Program-made: the position numbers and the translations under genes | Part shown: one piece after another, positions 30,549-39,329 of the stretch | Layout of the letters: every line of letters starts with the position of its first letter | Numbering within the stretch: the stretch's first letter is position 1 | The notes under the pieces: model-generated | Seen by the model: only the letters and a program-made list of their open reading frames with translations | Database searches by the model: none | Told to the model about the DNA's origin: nothing | Assembly: GCF_021729085.1 (NCBI RefSeq) | Contig: NZ_JAJSAR010000001.1 | Coordinates: 434,001 to 498,000 of the forward strand | DNA from: Pseudohongiella sp. O18 | GTDB taxonomy: Bacteria > Pseudomonadota > Gammaproteobacteria > Pseudomonadales > Pseudohongiellaceae | Reading direction: 5' to 3' | Length of the DNA stretch: 64,000 nt

Positions 30549-31220
30549 CTAGTATCGCAGAATGACCAGCCCGGCTGCCACCACCAATAACAGCGCAGCC
30601 AGCCGGTTCAGCCACACGGACCAGAAGGCAAATCGTGGATCGCCTGCCAGCACTTGCCCTGCCCTGGCCACCAGCGCTGCATAGACCAGTTTGACGCCAC
30701 CAACACAGACAATGGTAATCAACATGATGAGCAGCACATCCCAGAACGTGATGGCGGCAACATCCACAAAGGCGGGGAAAAAACCAAGGTAGAACAGCAC
30801 GGCTTTCTGGTCGCCCAACGTCAGCAGCAGGCCACTGACAAAGCTGCCACGCAGTGACCCTGACAGAACCGCTGATTCAGGAGGTAGTGAAGAATCAGGG
30901 GACGGGGTGGTGCCCAGACCTGAAGCTGCAGCGCTGCGCCACAGTCCCAGGGCCATCCATAGCAGATAGGCGGCTGCCAGAAATTTAAGCCAGCTGGCCC
31001 AGCCATTGGCAGCATTGAGCAACAGGGTGACACCAAACAGGGCAATCAGGATGAACAGCAGATCGCCGGCAACCACGCCAGCACTTACGGCAGCGCCGTG
31101 ACGAAAGCCACCGGCCAGCGCTCTGGAGGTTACGGCGAGCACGCTGATGCTTGGCAGGGCTGCCAGCACCAGCATCGCGCTTATCAGGGCCAGCGCCCCG
31201 GCAAGGTCCAGCGTTAACAC
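30549..31220 (-). CDS. LysE family amino-acid exporter
   Basis: A 223-residue inner-membrane protein of the LysE/RhtB family with six predicted helices. The N-terminal LDLAGALALISAMLVLAALPSISVLAV segment and a GVVAGDLLFILIALFGVTLLL stretch follow the family pattern. These proteins export basic or small neutral amino acids; the substrate is unknown. GTG 31220. It follows DeaD on the same strand with a 51-base gap and precedes DUF2007 by 4 bases, so it may be co-transcribed with that gene. Confidence 0.88.
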   Translation of the reverse strand: MLTLDLAGALALISAMLVLAALPSISVLAVTSRALAGGFRHGAAVSAGVVAGDLLFILIALFGVTLLLNAANGWASWLKFLAAAYLLWMALGLWRSAAASGLGTTPSPDSSLPPESAVLSGSLRGSFVSGLLLTLGDQKAVLFYLGFFPAFVDVAAITFWDVLLIMLITIVCVGGVKLVYAALVARAGQVLAGDPRFAFWSVWLNRLAALLLVVAAGLVILRY

Positions 31221-31271
31221 ATCAGGCCCCGGAAAAATGCTCAGGAGCCCAGTCTAGCAGACTGTTGCGTG

Positions 31272-33452
31272 TTATTTACTGCCACGCACGGGCGAGCGTC
31301 GCTTGCCCTTGTCTTTGTCGACACGCTTTTTGGGCGCGCCGCGTTTTTTCTCTTTGGGCTTGTCAGCATTGAACTTGTCGCCGCCAAACTTGCTGCCCCT
31401 GCTCTCGGACTTGAACTTGTCGCCTTTAAAACCGCCGGTTTTGAAGCGATCGCCACGTGGCTTGTCCGACTCCGGCTTGTCTGCCGAGCGGTCGAAGCGT
31501 GGACGATCACCGCCTGGCTTGCTATCGGCAAAACGATCCTGGCGCGCCGCACGTGGCGGACGCGTGGGTTCTATAAATGCTTCACGACGTGGACCAGCCG
31601 AACGTGGCTTGCGGGCACCCTCAGGACGCGAGCGACGACCACGATCAGGCGCCGGGCCAGATGCCACACGCTCCAGATTCAGAGCCTGGTTGCACACGCG
31701 GGTGCGCTGCAGGGTCTGGAATACTTCATCAGGCATGCCAGTCGGCAGATCGATGGTGGTGTGATCATCAAATATCTGGATGCGTCCGATATAACGACCT
31801 TCGATGCCGCCTTCGTTAGCGATGGCACCAACAATCTCGCGCGGCGTGACACCATGGTCGTGCCCCACTGCCAGACGGAAGTGTTCCATAGGCACATCAT
31901 CACCATCACTGAAGTCACGCTGCTCACGGCGCTTGCGTGGCGCACGTTCACCAGCGTCGTCGCCTTCCAGCAGGCTGCCAATATACTCATCACCTGTCGG
32001 GACTTTGCTGCGTGGCTTGCGGGCAGGCCGCTCGCCAGCGAAATCGTCACCAGCAGATTGTGTGCTTCTTGACGCTTTTTCTTTGAAACCCTTGCTCGTG
32101 CCGTAGCCGGTTTCTTTCACTTCTTTAAAAGATGGCTCCAGCGGTCGGTCTTTCTGCAGCAGGAAGGCCATCGCGGCTGCGGCATCTTCCAGCGAACACT
32201 CATGTTCCTGACAAAGATCGGCGATCAGACTGCGGAAGAAATCCAGGTTGTCCTGTGCCAGTGCATCAGCAATGGTCTGCTTGAACTGCTGGCTGCGCTT
32301 CAGGATCAGATCGCCTCTTGTCGGCAGCTCCATCCGCGTGATCTTTTTACGCGTGGTGCGCTCGATCGACTGCAGCATACGCTGTTCGCGTGGTGCTACA
32401 AACAGAACCGCCTTGCCGCTGCGGCCGGCGCGACCGGTACGACCAATACGGTGGACGTAGGCTTCGTTGTCGTAGGGAATATCGTAGTTCATCACGTGGC
32501 TGATGCGTTCCACATCCAGGCCGCGTGCTGCCACGTCGGTGGCTACCACGATATCCAACTGGCCGTTCTTTAACTGCTCAACGGTGCGCGTGCGCAGCTG
32601 CTGGTTCATGTCGCCGTTCAGGGCCGCGGCAGAGAAGCCACGTGCGTTGAGTTTCTCGGCCAGCTCCACGGTGCTGTTTTTGGTACGTACGAATACGATC
32701 ATGCCGTCGAAGTCTTCGACTTCCAGCATACGGGTCAATGCGTCCAGCTTGTTGGTGCCCTGCACCAGCCAGTAGTACTGATCGATATCAGAGTTGGTGC
32801 TGGTTGCGCTTTTGATGCGCACTTCCTGCGGGTCGTGCAGGTATTTTTCGGCCACGTTACGGATGGGCGGCGGCATGGTCGCGGAGAACAGCGCTACCTG
32901 GCGTGTGGACGGTGTCTGCTGAAGTATGGTCTCGACATCGTCGATGAACCCCATACGCAACATTTCGTCGGCTTCATCAAGTACCAGCGTGTTGATTTTT
33001 TTCAGATCCAGCGAGCGTCGGTTCAGGTGATCGAGCAGACGGCCGGGGGTTGCTACCACCACGTGCACACCACGACGCAGAGCCTGCAATTGTCGGCTCA
33101 TGTCCTGGCCACCATAAACTGGCAGCACATGAAAGCCTTTCAGGCCTTCGGCGTAAGTCTGGAACGCTTCGGCCACCTGGATGGCCAGCTCACGCGTTGG
33201 ACACAGCACCAGTGCCTGGGTTGACGGATTAGTTACGTCAATCTTGGCCAGAATCGGCAGTGCAAATGCGGCTGTTTTGCCGGTGCCGGTCTGGGCCATG
33301 CCCACAATATCCTTTCCTTCGAGCAAGGCAGGAATTGTAGCCTGTTGAATAGGCGAGGGTTTTTCATACCCGACGCGCTCCAGTGTTTTTAACAGGAATG
33401 CGGGCAGATTGAGCTCGGCAAAGCCGAGATCGGGCGCGGTGGTGCTGGACAT
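31272..33452 (-). CDS. deaD: DEAD-box ATP-dependent RNA helicase DeaD/CsdA
   Basis: A 726-residue helicase. Q motif and motif I are seen at KPSPIQQATIPALLEGKD and AQTGTGKT, motif II at VLDEADEML, SAT at LFSATMPP, motif VI at HRIGRTGRAG. Beyond the helicase core, a DbpA-type RNA-binding domain (FRLAVGHDHGVTPREIVGAI through LERV) and a long Lys/Arg/Gly-rich tail (RGDRF, SKFGGDKF repeats) match the DeaD family. It unwinds structured RNA in ribosome assembly and RNA decay, notably at low temperature. The basic tail is unusually rich in KGD/KF repeats. Confidence 0.95.
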   Translation of the reverse strand: MSSTTAPDLGFAELNLPAFLLKTLERVGYEKPSPIQQATIPALLEGKDIVGMAQTGTGKTAAFALPILAKIDVTNPSTQALVLCPTRELAIQVAEAFQTYAEGLKGFHVLPVYGGQDMSRQLQALRRGVHVVVATPGRLLDHLNRRSLDLKKINTLVLDEADEMLRMGFIDDVETILQQTPSTRQVALFSATMPPPIRNVAEKYLHDPQEVRIKSATSTNSDIDQYYWLVQGTNKLDALTRMLEVEDFDGMIVFVRTKNSTVELAEKLNARGFSAAALNGDMNQQLRTRTVEQLKNGQLDIVVATDVAARGLDVERISHVMNYDIPYDNEAYVHRIGRTGRAGRSGKAVLFVAPREQRMLQSIERTTRKKITRMELPTRGDLILKRSQQFKQTIADALAQDNLDFFRSLIADLCQEHECSLEDAAAAMAFLLQKDRPLEPSFKEVKETGYGTSKGFKEKASRSTQSAGDDFAGERPARKPRSKVPTGDEYIGSLLEGDDAGERAPRKRREQRDFSDGDDVPMEHFRLAVGHDHGVTPREIVGAIANEGGIEGRYIGRIQIFDDHTTIDLPTGMPDEVFQTLQRTRVCNQALNLERVASGPAPDRGRRSRPEGARKPRSAGPRREAFIEPTRPPRAARQDRFADSKPGGDRPRFDRSADKPESDKPRGDRFKTGGFKGDKFKSESRGSKFGGDKFNADKPKEKKRGAPKKRVDKDKGKRRSPVRGSK

Positions 33453-33548
33453 AATAGGTGCCTGCTGGCGTGACGTGCGGTAAACGAGGATATTCTACAA
33501 AAAGGGCGCGCAGTGTACAGCAATAAGTAAGCAGGCGAAAGCGATTTC

Positions 33549-33600
33549 CTAAAAGGAGGCGGAGGGATTTAGGTCGCTAAATCCCTCCGTCCCCTTTAAC
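33549..33600 (-). terminator. Probable terminator of glpQ
   Basis: A perfect 12-base inverted repeat (GGAGGGATTTAG gtcg CTAAATCCCTCC at 33561-33588) followed on the minus strand by CGCCTCCTTTTAGG, just past the stop codon of the minus-strand glpQ. The T run is short and interrupted. Confidence 0.65.
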
Positions 33601-33605
33601 GGGCC

Positions 33606-34664
33606 TTATCTCTCGTTCAGATAGTCCACCGCTTTGTCCGGAAAATCGGTGAACAGCCCGTCAACATTGGCCTCGAACAGGAATATCTCCAGCAGGTGTT
33701 CAAAATTGTCGGCGTAACCGGGCACCTGACCGTCATCAGCCCGGAAGGTATAGGGGTGTACTTTGAGCCCAGCCTGATGGGCATCACGCACCAGCGAGCT
33801 GATCTGAAGATTGTTGGGCGTCGACTCATAGCTGATGATCATGCCTTTTTCCGGGCCGATGCCATCAGCGTACTGCGCCAGCTCACGCATGCCGCCGGGT
33901 GCCAGCATCCAGGCATAGGCCTCATCATCGCCCATCAGCTGCACCAGCTTCAGTTCGATATCCAATGCCGGCAGCACTTCTTCTTTAACACGCTTGAGTT
34001 CGTCAAACTCGAAGGTCTGCACGTATACATTACTGTCCTTGCTGGTGTAACCAAAGCGCTTCAGCTCGCTGAGCACGGCCATGCCAATATCCTTGCCGTG
34101 TTCATGGTGAAAGGCAGGTGACTTCAGCTCGGGGTAGATACCGACATCGCGGCCAGTTGAGCGGTTCAGCCCCTGAATCATCTGCAGCTGTTCGGCAAAG
34201 GTGTGGATGGTGAAGGTGGACTGCCACAGCGGGAAGCGCTGCGGGTAGATCATCTCTTCTTCGCCGGCATCATTCAGGCGGTAACCCTCGGTGACACGCA
34301 GCTGACGCAGCTCTTCCAGTGTGAAATCAATAACGTAGTGACGTCCATCGTCGCGCGCGCGGCCCGGAAACTGATGCCGCACATCGGTGTTACGGTCCAG
34401 CGTCAGGTCGTGCCAGACGATCAATTGATCGTCGCGCGTCATGACCACATCCTGTTCCTGGAAGTCGGCGCCCATGGCGTAGGCCATGGCAGCCGCCGGC
34501 AGGGTATGCTCGGGCAGGTAGCCACTGGCCCCGCGGTGCGCCACAACGACCTTGTCGGCAGCATCGCTTTGCGCCATGGCCGGTGCTAACGGCAGCACAT
34601 TGCCAGTAATGACAGACATGAGCACAACCCCTTGCAACAATCGTGACATCGACCGAGTGACCAT
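33606..34664 (-). CDS. glpQ: Glycerophosphodiester phosphodiesterase
   Basis: A 352-residue exported GDPD enzyme. A signal peptide (LLQGVVLMSVITGNVLPLAPAMA) leads to VVAHRGASGYLPEHT, where His and Arg start the metal/substrate site, then EQDVVMTRDDQLIVWHDLTLDR with E-x-D and the catalytic H-D, and GIYPELKSP. It hydrolyses deacylated phospholipids to glycerol-3-phosphate and alcohol in the periplasm. The match is to the GlpQ type (signal peptide and about 350 residues) rather than cytoplasmic UgpQ. ATG 34664. A hairpin terminator lies just downstream. Confidence 0.93.
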   Translation of the reverse strand: MVTRSMSRLLQGVVLMSVITGNVLPLAPAMAQSDAADKVVVAHRGASGYLPEHTLPAAAMAYAMGADFQEQDVVMTRDDQLIVWHDLTLDRNTDVRHQFPGRARDDGRHYVIDFTLEELRQLRVTEGYRLNDAGEEEMIYPQRFPLWQSTFTIHTFAEQLQMIQGLNRSTGRDVGIYPELKSPAFHHEHGKDIGMAVLSELKRFGYTSKDSNVYVQTFEFDELKRVKEEVLPALDIELKLVQLMGDDEAYAWMLAPGGMRELAQYADGIGPEKGMIISYESTPNNLQISSLVRDAHQAGLKVHPYTFRADDGQVPGYADNFEHLLEIFLFEANVDGLFTDFPDKAVDYLNER

Positions 34665-34799
34665 CAGTGTATCCTTTTTTCTATCTGAAAGTGGACTTTA
34701 CGGAGCTGGCAGTCTACGACATTTTGTTGATGATTGGGTGACAGCGGCCGGCAGATGACCTGCCGCTGTCAGCCTCAGATGAGGCGGGCCTCTAGATCA

Positions 34800-37250
34800 T
34801 CAACCATTACCCAGGCGATAACGCAGCTTCACCACCCAGGTGTCGGTAATGCGCTCGCTCCAGGAGTCGAACAGCAGGTCCTGGAATTCGGAACCCAGAT
34901 CGCTAGGCAGGTTGCTGCCGCGCGTGTACACAATAAACAGGTCCGATAGCGGTGCAATCTCCCAACGATAACGCGCCTGGAAACTCATGCGGCTGACCGT
35001 AAAGTCATCGGGAGTCGCATCCGGCTTGGGCGTGCGGATCAGGTGCCGGACATCGGTCTGATCGATGCGATAGAACTTGTCTTCCTTGGCCTTGATACCG
35101 GTCCACTGCACCGCCAGGCGAAACTGCTGCTTGGAGTTGATGAAGTAGTTGGCGTTCCACTGTGGCGCCCACTCGGTGGCCCGGAAAGCCGTCAGCCGCG
35201 GACCACCCTGATGCACAAGCCAGGACTCACGATCGCGGTACTCCAGTTCCAGCTCGGTATTAAAGCGGTCATTGGGCTGCCATTGCACACCCACTTCGTA
35301 GCTCAGGTTACTGCGCTGCAGGTCTTCCTGAGCATTGCCAAATCGTGCGCTGTAGCTTAACGGACGTGAGCGGTCGCTGCTCCACTCAAGATCGTAGGCC
35401 AGCCGGTGCGGGATCTTGAAGGTGCCGTTGCCACGGCTCAGACGATCGTCCACACGTGGCGGGAAATAGCGGAAGTTCATGTTCAGACTGGTATTGTCCA
35501 GAAAGGTCATGTTCTGGCCGAAGAACAGTCCAAGCCGCACTGGCCGGTCGTCGGTGTTCCACTGGTTTACGATCATCATGTAACGCGAGCGCGAACGAAG
35601 ATTCTCAAGGCCCGACTCCGTGATGTTAAAACGGTAATCGAGCATCACATGGTCATTACGCTGAAGATAACCCACATCATTGATGTTGAGCGTGTCATCA
35701 AAGTAATTGCCAGTGAACGAGTGCTGAATACCCCGCGAGGGGCGGTAGTTAAGATCGAACAGCGCACCTGAACCTGTGGTGCCATTCACATCACTGTGCA
35801 GCACCTGACCATCAAACACCCAGCGCGTGTCGGCGGAGAACCAGGAGACGTCGACGCCGTTTACAGTGGCGTCATGGTCCGGATGGCTCAATCGCGTGCC
35901 AATCCAGCCAAAGCCGCGACGACCACCGCCGCTGGTGTCCTCGTAGAGCAGACGACCGACAGCAAAATCGCGTCCGATAGACTCCAGGTTGACCTGATTG
36001 CCAGCGGTATCGCGGCCTCGCAGCGTCATGTCGTCCTCGGCCGCCAGCAGCGTACCGTAGCGCCAGTTACCCTGCGAGCCGGTAACTTTGGCAGCGCCCA
36101 GCAGCTCGGTTGGTGCATTGCGCTCGGTCGGACTCACTGAAACACCGGCTGGTGTATCGATCCAGGGCGCCGCACCAATACGACGGGTATTCAGGACTGT
36201 GATAGGGCCAAAGGGGCCACCACTGGCGCGCGGGCCTGCACGAAAAATATCCTGACCCTCGAGGAAAAATGTCCGCTTCTCCGAGAAAAATGTCTCGAAT
36301 GCGCTCAAATTCACAACAATATCGTCTGACTCAACGGTACCGAAGTCTGGATTCAGCGTTGCCGATACCTGGGTGTTGGAGGTCGGCCGCCAGTAAATAT
36401 CGGCGCCCACACGCGTCTCGGACTCGTCGGTAATATTGTTGTAGGTCGCGGAAGCATAGGGGTAAAAGGTGAACTGCGTGCTGGGATCAATACCGGCCAC
36501 CGAGAACTTCTGGAATGCCGACAGGTATTCCGGATTGGTCTGCGGCAGCGCCGGCCAGGACCAGGTTTCGTTCAGGTGGGTCACCATGCGCTCGGTGTAG
36601 ATGCCAATCTCGCGCACCTCACCGGTCTGCGGCAACTGCATCATGCCCCAGGGAATGAATATCTCGGTGGACCAGCCATTCTCCAGCTCTTGAGTCACAG
36701 CGTTCCAGGGACCATCCCAGTCACGGCTGATCTGCTTCTCGGGCAAAATCGTGCCATCAGAGAAAGTGCCACCCAGGTTTATGCGCAGGAAATAGCCGTA
36801 CAGGCCCTGACCTGAGGTGTCGATGGAAATCACATAACCATCACGCTGCACGCCTTCGTCCCGCGAACTCATGCGCGCTACCAGGGTGTCTGGATCCTGA
36901 TAGTTCATGGCGCCGACGTAAATACCGCGGTCGTTGTAGAAGATCCGTGTTTCGGTGCGCATCGACGCGGGCGCCAGCGTATCCGGGTTGATCACGCGCA
37001 TGCCATCGTAGGCAGGGAGCGTATTCCAGACAGCTTCATCCAGGGCGCCATCCAGCTCGATATTGGCGGTATTGCTGTCGACCTGGGTCAATGGCAATAC
37101 ACCTTCTGCAGTCGGATTCTGGGCGTAGGAGTGGGTGGAATAAGCCGCTGCGCAGATCGTCAGCACGGTGATGCTGGCAAATGTGGCAGGCAGGCGCAAA
37201 GAAGTGATGGATATGGGTGATATCACTGCGGGTTCCCCGATTATTTTCAT
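34800..37250 (-). CDS. DUF5916-type outer-membrane protein with CBM9-like N-terminal domain
   Basis: An exported protein of about 816 residues. After a signal peptide (LPATFASITVLTICAAAYSTHSYA) a CBM9-like region carries NIELDGALDEAVWNTLPAYDG, EIFIPWGMMQLP and similar. The rest is beta-rich and ends with alternating strands such as VKLRYRLGNG, compatible with an outer-membrane barrel. This fits DUF5916 proteins, often linked to surface polysaccharide or protein handling, though function is unknown. The frame opens at TTG 37316, but ATG 37250 directly starts the signal peptide and is preferred; no clear ribosome site is visible there. Confidence 0.82.
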   Translation of the reverse strand: MKIIGEPAVISPISITSLRLPATFASITVLTICAAAYSTHSYAQNPTAEGVLPLTQVDSNTANIELDGALDEAVWNTLPAYDGMRVINPDTLAPASMRTETRIFYNDRGIYVGAMNYQDPDTLVARMSSRDEGVQRDGYVISIDTSGQGLYGYFLRINLGGTFSDGTILPEKQISRDWDGPWNAVTQELENGWSTEIFIPWGMMQLPQTGEVREIGIYTERMVTHLNETWSWPALPQTNPEYLSAFQKFSVAGIDPSTQFTFYPYASATYNNITDESETRVGADIYWRPTSNTQVSATLNPDFGTVESDDIVVNLSAFETFFSEKRTFFLEGQDIFRAGPRASGGPFGPITVLNTRRIGAAPWIDTPAGVSVSPTERNAPTELLGAAKVTGSQGNWRYGTLLAAEDDMTLRGRDTAGNQVNLESIGRDFAVGRLLYEDTSGGGRRGFGWIGTRLSHPDHDATVNGVDVSWFSADTRWVFDGQVLHSDVNGTTGSGALFDLNYRPSRGIQHSFTGNYFDDTLNINDVGYLQRNDHVMLDYRFNITESGLENLRSRSRYMMIVNQWNTDDRPVRLGLFFGQNMTFLDNTSLNMNFRYFPPRVDDRLSRGNGTFKIPHRLAYDLEWSSDRSRPLSYSARFGNAQEDLQRSNLSYEVGVQWQPNDRFNTELELEYRDRESWLVHQGGPRLTAFRATEWAPQWNANYFINSKQQFRLAVQWTGIKAKEDKFYRIDQTDVRHLIRTPKPDATPDDFTVSRMSFQARYRWEIAPLSDLFIVYTRGSNLPSDLGSEFQDLLFDSWSERITDTWVVKLRYRLGNG

Positions 37251-37443
37251 TATGGTTTTTGAAAGCAGGGCGAGTATATCAGCAAGTTTTGACGAGGCTG
37301 ACCGCCTGATTATCAATTAATGCCCGCGGTTTCACTTTGTTACAGATGCGCCCCGGATTGCCACAAAGTCCAGCAAATTATGCCGGGCATTTGTTGTCAC
37401 AATTGTTGAACCCGCTAAAACCCAAGGTAGTAGAGGTCCTGAA

Positions 37444-37599
37444 ATGCGATTATTTAAACGTCAGATCAATCCGATTTTTGTGGAGGAAGAAGATTACAAC
37501 TGGGGCAACAAACGCGGGGGCGCCGGCAAGTGGCTGTTATTGTTGCTGACTGTGGGTATCGCGGTGGGCGTGCTATACGTGCAGGTAGGACAGATTTGA
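37444..37599 (+). CDS. Small single-pass membrane peptide (51 aa)
   Basis: A 51-residue ORF on the plus strand. It begins MRLFKRQINPIFVEEED with a soluble N-terminal half and ends with one membrane helix (KWLLLLLTVGIAVGVLYVQ) and a short tail. ATG 37444 has a GAGGT ribosome site spaced about 7 bases upstream, and an inverted repeat typical of a terminator follows the stop. No family recognised. It lies divergently from the DUF5916 gene and convergent to the gene at 37663. Confidence 0.65.
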   Translation: MRLFKRQINPIFVEEEDYNWGNKRGGAGKWLLLLLTVGIAVGVLYVQVGQI

Positions 37600-37606
37600 C
37601 AACAGC

Positions 37607-37644
37607 CAGCCACTGACACCGACCGAAGTCGATATCAGTGGCTG
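37607..37644. terminator. Inverted repeat, likely bidirectional terminator
   Basis: CAGCCACTGA pairs perfectly with TCAGTGGCTG around an 18-base loop, between the convergent small peptide (plus) and the gene ending at 37663 (minus). A T-rich tract (gctgtttta) follows on the plus strand. Confidence 0.45.
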
Positions 37645-37662
37645 ATTAGCTGTTTTATCAGA

Positions 37663-38121
37663 TCAGGAGTCGGATTTCGGCGCGGCAGCGTTAACTGCCA
37701 GAGATGCGTCGAATGCCGGCTTGGCTGGCTCCGAGCCCGCAGACTCGGATACTGGTCGGAACACTTCGCTGTAGAGGAAGAAATCGGTCAATACGGCGCG
37801 CAGATGGATTGACGCGTTCAGATTATCGATCAGCTCTGAACTCATCTTTGGCTGCGCCAGCACAAAGCTCAGAGCCGCGCTTGCCTTGCGGATATCATCC
37901 GCAATCACCTGCTCGTACTCATGCTGTGAACTGCCGTCGTTGATTGCCGCCGCAACATTCTGCATGGCCTTCAACATGTCTTTCAATGTTGGCCGTGCGT
38001 GGGGCGGCGGATAACTGTCTTCATCATGTGGCGGTCTTCCCTGCGCGGCGTAGGCCAGCAGGAACTCGTAGCCGCTCTCAACGACTTCTATTTCTTTCTC
38101 AAGATCTTTCACGTCTATCAC
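37663..38121 (-). CDS. Hypothetical soluble protein downstream of cytochrome b
   Basis: A 152-residue helical protein without signal peptide or membrane helix. It begins IDVKDLEKEIEVVESGYEFLLAYAAQGRPP, has a loop DEDSYPPPHARP, then helical regions (LKDMLKAMQNVAAAI, DDIRKASAALSFVLAQ). It overlaps the cytochrome gene by 4 bases (GTGA), so it is translationally coupled, and probably assists or partners that membrane protein. No family recognised. Confidence 0.7.
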   Translation of the reverse strand: MIDVKDLEKEIEVVESGYEFLLAYAAQGRPPHDEDSYPPPHARPTLKDMLKAMQNVAAAINDGSSQHEYEQVIADDIRKASAALSFVLAQPKMSSELIDNLNASIHLRAVLTDFFLYSEVFRPVSESAGSEPAKPAFDASLAVNAAAPKSDS

Positions 38122-38876
38122 TCAGCCTCTGGCTTCCACTTGCTTGCGTCATGGTTCTGCTTCATTTCGTCCTCAGAGATCCAGCCCTTCACCATGGAGC
38201 GGGTGTAGAAGATCTTCTCAGGACGCAGTGCGAAGTAGATATGGATGGCGGTAAAGGCAACCAGGGCCAGCGTCGCCAGGCCGTGCAGCAGGAACATCAG
38301 ACCCAGCTGGGCTTCATCCTGCACCGAGGGACGTGCCCAGAACGGTGAGTTGATGTTGGTGAACAGAATCACGCCTGTCACGATGACCAGCAGTACCAGC
38401 ACTGTCATGGCCCAGTGCATACCCTTCTGCTCGAAGGAGTACTTGCCCGGCTTGCGGCTTTCATCAAATGGCTCGGCAAAATCGGACGGCGTCAGCAGCA
38501 TGGACTTGAAGTCCTGCCAGAAGGTGGCGCGGATAATGTGGAAGATGACCACAAATGTCAGTATCAGGCCGGCAATCCAGTGAATGTTCAGCCAGGCAAA
38601 GCGCACGCCGAGAATCGGCATGACACCGGTGGCGATCAGAACCAGCACTGATGCGGCCATAATCCAGTGAAAGGCGCGATCGATGGCATCGTGACGGCGT
38701 ACTTTGGGGCCTTCGGCTGAGGGCTTGGCTTTACGCTTGGCCAGTGCCGCCATAACGATGGCGTGACCAGCCAACAGCAGCAGGGCCGCGACTGCGACAA
38801 CCCACAACAGATCCCAGGCTACACCCAGAATGACCTCGTCACCCCAAACGTCCCGCTTGTTTCTTATAATTTCCAC
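38118..38876 (-). CDS. Di-haem cytochrome b (formate dehydrogenase gamma/thiosulfate reductase type)
   Basis: A 252-residue integral membrane cytochrome b of the formate dehydrogenase gamma/thiosulfate reductase cytochrome b group. Haem-ligand type His residues lie in AFHWIMAAS, LNIHWIAGL, VVIFHIIRAT, MHWAMTVL, LHGLATLAL and AIHIYFALRPEKIFY; the last motif (RPEK.FY) is typical of this family. Four to five membrane helices are predicted. It would pass electrons between quinone and a peripheral enzyme, but no dehydrogenase subunit lies nearby, so the partner is unknown. ATG 38876. It overlaps the downstream gene by 4 bases. Confidence 0.85.
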   Translation of the reverse strand: MEIIRNKRDVWGDEVILGVAWDLLWVVAVAALLLLAGHAIVMAALAKRKAKPSAEGPKVRRHDAIDRAFHWIMAASVLVLIATGVMPILGVRFAWLNIHWIAGLILTFVVIFHIIRATFWQDFKSMLLTPSDFAEPFDESRKPGKYSFEQKGMHWAMTVLVLLVIVTGVILFTNINSPFWARPSVQDEAQLGLMFLLHGLATLALVAFTAIHIYFALRPEKIFYTRSMVKGWISEDEMKQNHDASKWKPEAE

Positions 38877-39329
38877 GTGATATCCCCTCAGCTGTTAACT
38901 TGTGCTTATTGTTGATGTGGGCAGATTCTCTTTATTTCCTGTCACGTTGATTGTCGGAAAACAGAGGCGCTATATAGAAGGCGAAGAGTAATCCAGCTGC
39001 CCCGTTTTATCAAGACAAAACCTGCGACACTACGTCACCCTGACACCCACAAACCCAAGCACGGTGCGGCCCGCTAACTTGACATATTCTGTTTGAGTGG
39101 TATTGTGTCCAGCCCCCGTAAAACAGCGTAACGTGTTTTAGGACCGTCTGGAACTTGCCGGACACGCAGTCCGGGGTGCAGGCAATACACCGTGCCGTGC
39201 AAATCAATAATGTCTAATTCACGCATCTCCCTGTCAGCAGTGCTACATGATGCAGCGTATGTGGGGGAGGGTTCAACGGTGGCCGGAAGAGAAACACTAA
39301 AAACGAATTAAAGAGACGTAGCGAACACT
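38877..39329 (+). promoter_or_regulatory. Intergenic leader of gltBD with candidate sigma70 promoter and hairpin
   Basis: This 453-base stretch has no gene. On the plus strand TTGACA at 39079-39084 is followed after 16 bases by TATTGT at 39101-39106, a good sigma70-type promoter for gltB with a leader of about 220 bases. Within the leader is a perfect hairpin (CCGGAC acgca GTCCGG, 39158-39174) which may act in regulation. No classical NtrC or Lrp site was recognised by eye. The minus-strand cytochrome b promoter must also lie at the left end. Confidence 0.4.

Noticed and set aside
28220-39329. Search for an integron integrase (tyrosine recombinase) at the right flank.
   Set aside because: No frame there shows tyrosine recombinase motifs; all genes have other clear or plausible identities.
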